From Brucella pseudogrignonensis (lineage in GTDB: Bacteria > Pseudomonadota > Alphaproteobacteria > Rhizobiales > Rhizobiaceae): a stretch of 64,000 nt of DNA. Position 1 is the first letter of the stretch. Each line of letters begins with the position of its first letter. Location: positions 107,644 to 171,643 of the forward strand of contig NZ_NNRM01000016.1 of NCBI RefSeq assembly GCF_002252525.1, in the 5' to 3' direction. Under the pieces are notes generated by a model that saw nothing but the letters and a program-made list of their open reading frames with translations, was not told where the DNA came from and made no database searches. Both the position numbers and the translations under genes were made by a program. Of the stretch, positions 49,565 to 59,482 are shown in pieces.

Positions 49565-51166
49565 TCACGCCTCCAGCTTTCGCGCAGGCTTTTGCGGCAG
49601 CGAGAGCCCAATCGGCTCTTCGCGGAACAGCGCTTCATCCATAATTTTGAGCTGATCGGAAACGATCAGCGGAAACTCAGCCTGATCGAGAATATGCGCC
49701 TGCAAATCCACACCCGGCGCAATCTCGGTGAGTACAATGCCTTCCGCCGTCAGCTTCATCACAGCGCGTTCCGTGACATAGGTGATGTCCTGTCCCTGCG
49801 CGACACTGCGCGGACCGGAGAAGGTGACATGCTCGACTTCATTGACGAGTTTTTTGAGCTTACCTTCCTTCTCGATCACCAGCTTGCCATCGGCGACGGA
49901 AAGCTTGGCCCCTGCATTGAACATGCCGGAGAAAACGATCATCCTGGCCCTTGCCGTAATGTCCACAAAGCCGCCTGCCCCTGCCGTGACATGCGGACGG
50001 AATGACAGCTTCGACACATTGACCGAGCCGTCGCGTCCGATCTCCAGGAAGGACAAGAGCGACGCATCGAAGCCTGCGCCCTGAAAATAGGTGAACTGAT
50101 AGGGCGATGGCATATAAGCGTCGGCATTCGCCGCGCAGCCAAAGGCAAAATCCAGCAATGGCACGCCGCCAACAGCGCCCTGCTCGATCACCCATGTCAC
50201 GGCGCCGTGCAGGCCTTCCTCCAGCAGAATACGCGGCACATTGGCGGAAATGCCAAAGCCGAGATTGACCGCGCTGCCCGCCTGCAATTCCTGTGAGACA
50301 CGGCGCGCTATCGCCTTCTGGATATTAAATTCGGCCAGACGAAACGTATCGATCGGGCGGAAGATCTCGCCCGAAATCGCCGGATCATACAGCGTTTGCG
50401 TCGTCTGTTTCTGGTCGGGATCGACCACGATATAATCAACCAGAACGCCCGGCACTCGCACATCATGCGGCTTCAGCGTGCCTTCCTTAGCGATGCGCTT
50501 TACCTGCGCAATGACGATGCCGCCATTGTTGCGCGCAGCCAGCGCCTGATCCAGCCCACCAAGATAAGCGCCTTCATGCTCATAGGTGAGGTTGCCACGC
50601 TCATCCGCCGTCGTGGCGCGAATGATCGCCACTTGCGGGATGATGGAAGGAAAATAGAGCCAGTCTTCGCCTTCGAAGCTGACATGTTTCACAACCGGTT
50701 CCTGCGCGGCCTTGTCATTCATCGCCGTGCCCTGACGCTTTGGATCGACAAACGTATCAAGACCCACCTTGGTCAGCACGCCGGGGCGCTTGGCCGCAGC
50801 TTCGCGGTGCATATCGAACAAAATGCCCGACGGAATATTATAGGCCGGAATCTCATTATTGGTGATCATCTGCCAGATCAGCGGCGGCTCGGCACTGGAC
50901 GGGCCCGACGGATAGGAACCGCCGATGATCTTCCTCAGCAATCCCGTCTTGGCAATGTAATCCACGCCCTTTATGCCGCTCATATCGCCCGCCGCAATCG
51001 GATGCAGCGTGGTGATATTTTTCGGATGGCCGGTTTCATCAAAGCGCTCGCCGATGGCTTTCAGCGTCAGATCGGGACAGCCAAGACCGCTTGATGATGA
51101 GACGGAAACGACAGCGTTATCGGGAATAAGTGATGCTGCTTCCGCAAATGAAATATGTTTGCTCAT
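49565..51166 (-). CDS. acyl-CoA:acetate/3-ketoacid CoA transferase, fused alpha-beta (YdiF type)
   Basis: The 533-residue class-I CoA-transferase fuses the alpha domain (SVSSSSGLGCPDLTLKAI near residue 20; HPIAAGDMSGIKGVDYIA) and the beta domain (VNLGFGISANVPRILLEEG, then VIEQGAVGG, the probable catalytic Glu). It moves CoA from a donor such as acetyl- or succinyl-CoA to a free acid, thereby feeding the crotonase and SDR. The start at 51166 is favoured; AGGAC lies in the end of the upstream gene, five bases away from the Gfo stop codon. Confidence 0.9.
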   Translation of the reverse strand: MSKHISFAEAASLIPDNAVVSVSSSSGLGCPDLTLKAIGERFDETGHPKNITTLHPIAAGDMSGIKGVDYIAKTGLLRKIIGGSYPSGPSSAEPPLIWQMITNNEIPAYNIPSGILFDMHREAAAKRPGVLTKVGLDTFVDPKRQGTAMNDKAAQEPVVKHVSFEGEDWLYFPSIIPQVAIIRATTADERGNLTYEHEGAYLGGLDQALAARNNGGIVIAQVKRIAKEGTLKPHDVRVPGVLVDYIVVDPDQKQTTQTLYDPAISGEIFRPIDTFRLAEFNIQKAIARRVSQELQAGSAVNLGFGISANVPRILLEEGLHGAVTWVIEQGAVGGVPLLDFAFGCAANADAYMPSPYQFTYFQGAGFDASLLSFLEIGRDGSVNVSKLSFRPHVTAGAGGFVDITARARMIVFSGMFNAGAKLSVADGKLVIEKEGKLKKLVNEVEHVTFSGPRSVAQGQDITYVTERAVMKLTAEGIVLTEIAPGVDLQAHILDQAEFPLIVSDQLKIMDEALFREEPIGLSLPQKPARKLEA

Positions 51167-51171
51167 AATTT

Positions 51172-53207
<2,036 letters not shown>

Positions 53208-53226
53208 ATCCGTCTCCTGTTCCCTT

Positions 53227-53255
53227 AGATAATTGGAACGATCCAAATTTGTCAA
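53227..53255 (-). promoter_or_regulatory. LacI operon promoter with operator in the spacer
   Basis: On the minus strand TTGACA (53255-53250) and TTATCT (53232-53227) are separated by exactly 17 bases, and the spacer contains the palindrome TTGGATCGTTCCAA. A bound LacI dimer would cover the core promoter, so the gene is very probably autorepressed. Confidence 0.85.
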
Positions 53256-53373
53256 CTTTTTTAATAACCACGGAATTGCCATATTCTTGACATCGGTTTT
53301 CCTTAATTTTTGAAGCATTTCGCGACGCTAAATGCAAAATCAGAGCCTGAAATCGCATTTTTTACGCACCATA

Positions 53374-53402
53374 TTGAAATTTGGAACGATCTAAATTATT
53401 CA
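53374..53402 (+). promoter_or_regulatory. DUF993 gene promoter with operator in the spacer
   Basis: TTGAAA (53374-53379) and TATTCA (53397-53402) are 17 bases apart. The spacer contains TTTGGAACGATCTAAA, one arm imperfect, otherwise the same site as at 53233-53246. The start codon lies 27 bases downstream with GGAGG between. Confidence 0.8.
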
Positions 53403-53428
53403 TGTCGTCGTGGAGTTGGAGGACTGAC

Positions 53429-54607
53429 ATGAGCGCATCATCAGAAAACGTGCTGACCCTGCCATTCGTTGATGGCAGTGTAAAACCATATCACCTGATC
53501 GGCACCCCGACACCGCGCCCCGCCTCTCCTCCAAAATTCAACCGCATTGCCTATGCCGCAGCGCATGTTGTTTCAGACCCGCTGAGAGACAGCAATCCGT
53601 GGAACGCGCCGGCAATTGACTGGGATGCGACAATGGCTTTCCGCCACCACCTCTGGAGCCTCGGCTTTCAGATCGCGGAAGCGATGGATACCTCGCAACG
53701 CGGCATGGGTCTCAATTGGGCCGGAGCGCAGGAGCTGATCCGCCGCTCGCTGGCAGAAAGCAAGACCGTAGCAGGTGCTGATCTGGCCTCTGGCGCTGGC
53801 ACTGACCATCTCGACCCGTCGGAGGCAAAAAGCCTTGATGACGTGATTAAGGCCTATGAAACCCAGGCTGAATTTATCGAGAAGAACGGCGGTCGTTTCA
53901 TTCTGATGGCCAGCCGCGCACTCGCTCGCATCGCCCGCTCGCCAGAGGATTATGCCAAGGTTTATGGCCATATTCTCACTCATGCCCGCGACAAGGTCGT
54001 GCTGCACTGGCTGGGCGACATGTTCGACCCACAACTCAAAGGTTACTGGGGTTCAGACAAGTTTGAAGACGCGCTTGATACGGTCATCGGCATTATAGAG
54101 GCCAATCGCGACAAGGTTGAAGGCATCAAGATTTCGCTGCTCGAAGAGCGCTACGAAATCGCGCTTCGCAATCGCCTGCCGGACGGCGTTCTCTGTTTTA
54201 CGGGCGATGATTTCAACTATGCACCACTCATCGAAGGCGACGGCAACAAACACAGCCATGCGCTGCTTGGCATTTTCGATGCAGTGGCACCACAGGCTTC
54301 AAGCGCGCTTGCCGCCCTCGCAGACGGTGACAATGCCCGCTTCCGCGCGATCATCGAGCCAACCGTGCCACTATCGCGCAAAATCTTTGAAGCACCGACG
54401 CAGTATTACAAAGCAGGCGTTGTGTTTCTCGCCTGGCTCAATGGACACCAAAGCCATTTCACCATGCCCGCCGGAATGCAATCGGCACGCAGTATCCTGC
54501 ATTATGCCGATATTTTCCGCCTCGCGGATCAGGCAAATGTTCTCGATCATCCGGAAATTGCCCTTACCCGCATGAAAACTCTTCTGGCGGTTTACGGCTT
54601 AAACTGA
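53429..54607 (+). CDS. DUF993 family protein, dihydrodipicolinate-synthase-like
   Basis: The 392-residue protein belongs, to my recognition, to DUF993, placed by fold in the dihydrodipicolinate synthase/N-acetylneuraminate lyase superfamily. Landmarks are AAAHVVSDPLRDSNPWNAP, FQIAEAMDTSQRGMGLNW and LEERYEIALRNRLPDGVL followed by TGDDFNYAPLIEGDG. The lyase fold suggests retro-aldol or dehydratase chemistry on a sugar-acid-like substrate; no reaction is established. The start at 53429 follows GGAGGACTGAC. It is divergent from lacI and shares its operator type, so it belongs to the same regulon. Confidence 0.85.
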   Translation: MSASSENVLTLPFVDGSVKPYHLIGTPTPRPASPPKFNRIAYAAAHVVSDPLRDSNPWNAPAIDWDATMAFRHHLWSLGFQIAEAMDTSQRGMGLNWAGAQELIRRSLAESKTVAGADLASGAGTDHLDPSEAKSLDDVIKAYETQAEFIEKNGGRFILMASRALARIARSPEDYAKVYGHILTHARDKVVLHWLGDMFDPQLKGYWGSDKFEDALDTVIGIIEANRDKVEGIKISLLEERYEIALRNRLPDGVLCFTGDDFNYAPLIEGDGNKHSHALLGIFDAVAPQASSALAALADGDNARFRAIIEPTVPLSRKIFEAPTQYYKAGVVFLAWLNGHQSHFTMPAGMQSARSILHYADIFRLADQANVLDHPEIALTRMKTLLAVYGLN

Positions 54608-54680
54608 CCGCCGAAAAAGAAAAATGGCAGCTCTTAACCCCAAGCAAGCTGCACCCCTTTCGGGCGCGGAGTAATATTAC

Positions 54681-54836
54681 ACGCCTCTGCTTTATCACTC
54701 ATCAATCGAGTAGCTCAACATCACCAAATTATCATAGCTGTAAAATTTAAATACACATTTAAGTAGAATCAATATATATTGCATACCTATTAAATATACT
54801 AAATTTATAAGACTCTAATAGAGAGTTATTACTTTA
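54681..54836 (+). other. AT-rich leader of the autotransporter gene
   Basis: About 155 bases upstream of the start codon are markedly AT-rich compared with the rest of the window, with runs such as TAAATATACTAAATTTATAA. A small hairpin ACTCT/AGAGT (54812-54826) lies 10 bases before the ATG, and no strong ribosome site is visible. The composition suggests acquired or nucleoid-protein-silenced DNA. Confidence 0.6.
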
Positions 54837-57032
54837 ATGACAAAATATAAGATATTTATAAAGTCTATAATACTTAGTTTTTTCACTTCTCAAGCATGGG
54901 CTGATGTACCCACTTTCGAGGTTCATGGTTCATTTGGCGGTGAACGTGCTGATGCGGCTGGCATATCAGCGGATGGCAAAACAATTGGCATACACCGATC
55001 ATCTGCGGGCGGTGATTACGATAAATCCTTTATCGTGACGCCGGCCGGTATAACCGATATCGGCTCGTTAAGCGGTTCAGAACGAACAGCACTTTTGGCA
55101 GTTTCATCCAATGGTCTTGCCGCAATAGGCAGCGCATTTGTCAATCAAGCTGAATCACATGCCTTCTGGTGGTCCCGCGAAACCGGAATAAGAGATATCG
55201 GAACACTGGGCGGAACGAATTCATATTCCAGAGGAATTTCGGCCAACGGAACTGTTGTTACCGGAGACAGCTACCTCGCAGGCGACACCATAACCAATGC
55301 ATTTCGCTGGACACTTCAGGATGGTATTACCAGCATCGGTACACTTGGCGGGTCATCGTCATTTACCCATGCGATTTCGGCTGATGGCAGTACGATCGTG
55401 GGTTACAGTTTGACGGCATCGTCCGATGTCCACGCCTTCCGATGGACCGAGGCCAGTGGCATTGTAAGTCTTCAAACTTTGGGTGGAAACACGTCGACAG
55501 CGCGTGCCGTTTCCGCTGATGGGAGTGTCGTTGTAGGCACCAGCGACACCGCCGATAGCTCCCAGCATGCATTCCGCTGGACTGCCGAGACCGGCATGGT
55601 CGATATCAATATTCACGGAAATGCGCTGTATAGTATTGCCGATCTGGTTTCAAACGATGGCAAGGTTGTGGTGGGAACAGCCTCATTCAACAATGGGTTC
55701 AACCAGGCTTTTCGCTGGACCCAGGAAGCAGGCATGATCAGTCTGGGCTCGCTAGGCGGCGGCCTGTCTCACGCTCTCAGCCTCAGCGACGATGGCACAG
55801 CGATCGTAGGCTATAGCTATACCGATACGATGGCGCTCCGTGCATTTCGCTGGACAGCCAGTGACGGCATAATTGATTTGGGAACAATTGGCGGCAACAA
55901 CGCGATTGCCTGGGATGTATCAGGGGATGGCAGCGTGATCGCCGGAACAGCTGAAACAGCTGAAGGAGCGCTTCACGCCACGCTGTGGAAATTTCCAAAG
56001 CCCGATCCGGGAACGATACCAACTGAGCCTGAAGGCAACCCAGGTACCACGCCGACAAATCCGGGCTCCGGTCCAACGGAAAACCCTTCTGCTGAAAAAC
56101 CTGTCACGTCTCCAACAACCATCGACCTTGATCATACGGTTGCGACGGTCTTCACACAGGCAAGTAACAGCTTTTCGGCGATGGAGGCTCAGCGCCTTAC
56201 ATTGAACAAGCTGCAAAACTTTTGCGACATTGAAAGAGCCGGCCAGACCTGCTATTCGCTTTTTACCGATATCAGCGGCTTTGGCGGTCAGAAGGATTTG
56301 CTGACAGGTTTCACGCTTGGTCACGGCTTCACCGACAATTTTTCAGCAGGTGTCACCCTCGCCCATTCTTTCTGGCGTGATCTGCCGGACGGTTTTGATA
56401 CCGGAAGCGATAATTTCGGCACTGGCATCTTTGCGCAGTGGAAAGACAAGACCGCTATAGGGGATTGGTATATGCGGGCGAGCCTGGCAACCAATCGCTA
56501 TGATACCGACATCACGCGGCCAAAGCTCGCCTATACAGAAGCTGGAACCGGCGAAAGCAGGTTACAAGGCTGGAGCACTGCGCTGGAACTGGGGCGGACA
56601 GACAATCTCAATTTCCATAATGCCCGTCTCGGCTATTATGGCGGTCTGCGCTACAGCAATCTGTCCATGGATGGCTATACGGAAAGCAATGCGCTGTTTC
56701 CGTTCACTTATGGTGACATGAAATATGAGCTGACCACGGCTTATGCGGGTACAAATTTCACTATGCCGCTGACCGACAGAATCCGATGGTCGATCAATCT
56801 CGAAATCGAGCAGGATGTTGCGCACAAGGATCCCGAATTTGACGCCAGAGCTGATTATATCGGCGTATTGACGCTCGATTCCGACTTCTCACATACCAGA
56901 GGTTCCGCCTGGACAAGTGTGAGTTATGCCGTCAGCGATGCGGTTGAACTTTCATTGACACCCTATGTGACCCGCACGGCATCGCGGGACAATGCGTTTG
57001 GTGCCATGGTCCGGCTTTCCGGGAAATTCTGA
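54837..57032 (+). CDS. autotransporter with HAF-repeat passenger
   Basis: The 731-residue protein has a signal peptide (KIFIKSIILSFFTSQAWA), eight repeats of about 45 residues at roughly 35-385, each with (I/V)SADG...VG and HAFRWT..(G)..LGTLGG (the HAF repeat), a Pro/Gly/Thr-rich linker (PGTIPTEPEGNPGTTP) at about 388-420, and a C-terminal beta-barrel of about 280 residues ending in Phe (MVRLSGKF), as in outer-membrane autotransporters. The passenger would be displayed on the cell surface; no function is established for HAF proteins. AUA codons and AT-rich bases dominate the first 20 codons. Confidence 0.9.
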   Translation: MTKYKIFIKSIILSFFTSQAWADVPTFEVHGSFGGERADAAGISADGKTIGIHRSSAGGDYDKSFIVTPAGITDIGSLSGSERTALLAVSSNGLAAIGSAFVNQAESHAFWWSRETGIRDIGTLGGTNSYSRGISANGTVVTGDSYLAGDTITNAFRWTLQDGITSIGTLGGSSSFTHAISADGSTIVGYSLTASSDVHAFRWTEASGIVSLQTLGGNTSTARAVSADGSVVVGTSDTADSSQHAFRWTAETGMVDINIHGNALYSIADLVSNDGKVVVGTASFNNGFNQAFRWTQEAGMISLGSLGGGLSHALSLSDDGTAIVGYSYTDTMALRAFRWTASDGIIDLGTIGGNNAIAWDVSGDGSVIAGTAETAEGALHATLWKFPKPDPGTIPTEPEGNPGTTPTNPGSGPTENPSAEKPVTSPTTIDLDHTVATVFTQASNSFSAMEAQRLTLNKLQNFCDIERAGQTCYSLFTDISGFGGQKDLLTGFTLGHGFTDNFSAGVTLAHSFWRDLPDGFDTGSDNFGTGIFAQWKDKTAIGDWYMRASLATNRYDTDITRPKLAYTEAGTGESRLQGWSTALELGRTDNLNFHNARLGYYGGLRYSNLSMDGYTESNALFPFTYGDMKYELTTAYAGTNFTMPLTDRIRWSINLEIEQDVAHKDPEFDARADYIGVLTLDSDFSHTRGSAWTSVSYAVSDAVELSLTPYVTRTASRDNAFGAMVRLSGKF

Positions 57033-57042
57033 CCAAAAGAAA

Positions 57043-57078
57043 AGCCCCGCAGCAAGTGAATGCTGCGGGGCTGTTTTT
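57043..57078. terminator. terminator of the autotransporter gene
   Basis: AGCCCCGCAGCA pairs with TGCTGCGGGGCT around AGTGAA, followed by GTTTTT. The opposite strand (LLM oxidoreductase gene ending at 57093) could use it as well. Confidence 0.93.
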
Positions 57079-57092
57079 GAAGTAAAATGATC

Positions 57093-58115
57093 TCAGCGCC
57101 AGCCAAGTCCCGGTGCAACATGCTTGAGGATCGACTCGATCACATGCGCGTTGTACTCAACACCGAGCTGGTTTGGCACGGTCAGAAGCAGCGTATCAGC
57201 TTCAGCAACCGCCTCATCCTTGGCAAGTTCCTTGATCAGCTGGTCTGGTTCAGCTGCATAGGACCGGCCAAAGACTGCACGCAGATTTTCCTCGATATAG
57301 CCAATCTGATCCTGCTCTTTGCCACCATTGCCGAAATAGGCGCGGTCACGATCATTCACCAGCGCAAAAATGCTGCGGCTGACTGAAACGCGCGGCGTGC
57401 GCGTATGTCCGGCTTCTTTCCAGGCTTCGCGATAAGCGCGAATCTGCTTGGCCTGCTGAATATGCAAAGGCTCGCCGCTTTCGTCCTTCTTCAAGGTCGA
57501 GCTTTGCAGGTTCATACCAAGCTTTGCGGCCCAGATTGCGGTTGCGTCAGAAGCAGCCCCCCACCAAATACGATCTCTGAGACCTTCCGAGTGCGGTTCG
57601 ATCTTCAGAAGCCCCGGAGGGTTTGGAAACATTGGCCGCGGATTTGGCTGTGCAAAGCCTTCGCCTTTCAGCGCCTCAAAGAACACCTCACCATGCTTGC
57701 GGCCCATATCGGCATCAGTCATGCCTTCTTCCGGCTCATAGCCGAAATAACGCCAACCATCGATCACCTGTTCGGGCGAACCACGGCTGATCCCGAGCTG
57801 CAGGCGGCCTTTGGAGATCAGATCCGCAGCGCCTGCATCTTCGACCATGTAAAGCGGGTTTTCATAGCGCATATCGATGACGGCAGTACCGATCTCGATC
57901 TTGCTGGTCCTGGCACCTACGGCTGCAAGCAGCGGAAATGGCGAAGCAAGCTGGCGGGCAAAATGATGCACACGGAAATATGCGCCATCCGCACCCAACT
58001 CTTCAGCAGCGACAGCAAGGTCTATCGACTGCAAAAGCGCATCGCTTGCAGAACGCGTGCCGGACTGTGGCGAAGGCGACCAATGGCCGAATGAGAGAAA
58101 GCCGATATTTTTCAT
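57093..58115 (-). CDS. LLM-class flavin-dependent oxidoreductase
   Basis: The 340-residue protein is a bacterial-luciferase-like monooxygenase (FMN, TIM barrel): GADGAYFRVHHFARQLASPF, IEIGTAVIDMRYENPLYMVE and LQLGISRGSPEQVI. Members oxidise diverse small molecules with FMNH2 and oxygen; the substrate is unknown. It is divergent from the ABC substrate-binding gene. AGAGGAACATAGTC precedes the ATG. Confidence 0.9.
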   Translation of the reverse strand: MKNIGFLSFGHWSPSPQSGTRSASDALLQSIDLAVAAEELGADGAYFRVHHFARQLASPFPLLAAVGARTSKIEIGTAVIDMRYENPLYMVEDAGAADLISKGRLQLGISRGSPEQVIDGWRYFGYEPEEGMTDADMGRKHGEVFFEALKGEGFAQPNPRPMFPNPPGLLKIEPHSEGLRDRIWWGAASDATAIWAAKLGMNLQSSTLKKDESGEPLHIQQAKQIRAYREAWKEAGHTRTPRVSVSRSIFALVNDRDRAYFGNGGKEQDQIGYIEENLRAVFGRSYAAEPDQLIKELAKDEAVAEADTLLLTVPNQLGVEYNAHVIESILKHVAPGLGWR

Positions 58116-58250
58116 GACTATGTTCCTCTGAGCATGATCCGGCCAGCGTGAAACAGGACGCGGCAGAACAATGCTTCAAACTTTGTGCAGGGGCACTTTT
58201 CATCTGTTTTGTCAGAATATGGCGGTGGGCGATAGCCATTGAAAGGGCAC

Positions 58251-58265
58251 TGAACACTGTGTTCA
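58251..58265. promoter_or_regulatory. palindromic operator candidate TGAACACTGTGTTCA
   Basis: TGAACAC, T, GTGTTCA is a perfect inverted repeat between two divergent genes, about 140 bases from the LLM start and 47 bases before the -35 box of the ABC promoter. The cognate regulator is not encoded in the window as far as I can see. Confidence 0.5.
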
Positions 58266-58311
58266 TGAAACAGAATATAGCGGGCTGGAAAGCGCCTGCG
58301 ATGACGACACG

Positions 58312-58340
58312 TTGACAGCCCAAACGGACCCGATTAAGCC
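58312..58340 (+). promoter_or_regulatory. possible promoter of the ABC binding-protein gene
   Basis: TTGACA (58312-58317) is followed after 17 bases by TAAGCC (58335-58340). The -10 box is weak; the start codon is 115 bases downstream. Confidence 0.35.
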
Positions 58341-58454
58341 TCAATCTCAGGCGGATAGATCTTCAATCCCATTCTGGAAAAAATGGTATTGGATATAAGG
58401 TGTATGCCGACAAAATGCCCAAATGGGCAACGCACCAAAACAGGGGAGATTTTC

Positions 58455-59408
58455 ATGCGTTCTATGCTTCTGGCCTTGCTGGCCGCAACAGCACTTGTAA
58501 CGACGGCTCAGGCCAAGGATGTAACGGTTGCCGTTACTGCTATCGTTGAACATCCGGCACTTGATGCTGCGCGCGACGGCGTGAAAGACGCGCTGGCTGC
58601 TGCTGGCTTCAAGGAAGGCGAAAACTTGAAGTTCGTCTACCAGTCCGCTCAGGGCAATCCAGCAACCGCTGCGCAGATCGCACGCCAGTTCGTTGGCGAA
58701 GCTCCAGACGTGATCGTTCCGATTTCGACACCATCGGCACAGGCCGTTGTTTCCGCAACGCGTGATATTCCGATTGTCTTCACCGCTGTTTCCGATCCAG
58801 TTGGCGCACAGCTCGTCAAGGACATGGCAAAGCCGGGCGGCAATGTAACCGGCCTCTCCGACATGTCGCCAGTTGCTGAGCACATCAAGCTCATCAAGGA
58901 AGTGATGCCGAACATCAAGAAGCTTGGCTATCTCTACAATTCCGGCGAAACCAACTCCGTGTCGCTTCTGGCAGCACTGAAGGAAGCCGCTTCTGCTGAA
59001 GGCATCGAGATCGTTGAATCGGCTGCAACCAAATCGGCAGAAGTTCAGGGCGCAGCCCGTGCGCTCGTTGGCCGCGCAGATGCGATGTATGTGCCGACCG
59101 ACAACACCATCGTTTCAGCGCTTGAAAGCGCCGTCGGTGTTGCCGAAGAAAGCAAGCTGCCGCTCTTCACCGCGGATACGGATTCCGTCAAGCGTGGTGC
59201 GCTTGCCGCTCTCGGCTTCAACTATTACGACGTTGGCAAGCAAACCGGCGCTGTCGTTGTGAAAATCCTCAACGGCGAAAAGCCAGGCGATATCGCTGTC
59301 GACATCGCCAAGGGCACCGACCTCGTCATCAATCTTGCTGCTGCAAAGAAGATGGGCGTCGAGTTCCCGCAGGCTGTTATCGACCGCGCAACCAGCAAAG
59401 TCGAATAA
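58455..59408 (+). CDS. ABC transporter substrate-binding protein (COG2984)
   Basis: The 317-residue exported protein has a signal peptide (LLALLAATALVTTAQA) and the COG2984 pattern VTAIVEHPALDAARDGVKDA, VVSATRDIPIVFTAVSDPVG, VTGLSDMSPV and MYVPTDNTIVSALESAV. Relatives in streptococci (TrpX) bind amino acids; the substrate here is unknown. The start at 58455 follows GGGGAGATTTTC. A terminator follows, and the permease and ATPase genes come later, after an oxidoreductase gene. Confidence 0.92.
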   Translation: MRSMLLALLAATALVTTAQAKDVTVAVTAIVEHPALDAARDGVKDALAAAGFKEGENLKFVYQSAQGNPATAAQIARQFVGEAPDVIVPISTPSAQAVVSATRDIPIVFTAVSDPVGAQLVKDMAKPGGNVTGLSDMSPVAEHIKLIKEVMPNIKKLGYLYNSGETNSVSLLAALKEAASAEGIEIVESAATKSAEVQGAARALVGRADAMYVPTDNTIVSALESAVGVAEESKLPLFTADTDSVKRGALAALGFNYYDVGKQTGAVVVKILNGEKPGDIAVDIAKGTDLVINLAAAKKMGVEFPQAVIDRATSKVE

Positions 59409-59427
59409 TTGCGATTTATATCCTAAA

Positions 59428-59460
59428 GAAAAGGGCGGGACGATTTCCCGCCCTTTTCTT
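59428..59460 (+). terminator. terminator after the ABC binding-protein gene
   Basis: GAAAAGGGCGGGA pairs with TCCCGCCCTTTTC around CGATT, followed by TTTTA. It may reduce transcription into the oxidoreductase and transporter genes, giving excess binding protein. Confidence 0.9.
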
Positions 59461-59482
59461 TTAAAACTGTCGAGTTTTCAAA

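Larger units (their letters stand above)
58116..58454. other. divergent LLM oxidoreductase / ABC binding-protein intergenic region
   Basis: The 339-base gap carries a perfect 15-base palindrome at 58251-58265 and a promoter-like pair at 58312-58340. No supported gene lies here. Confidence 0.5.
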
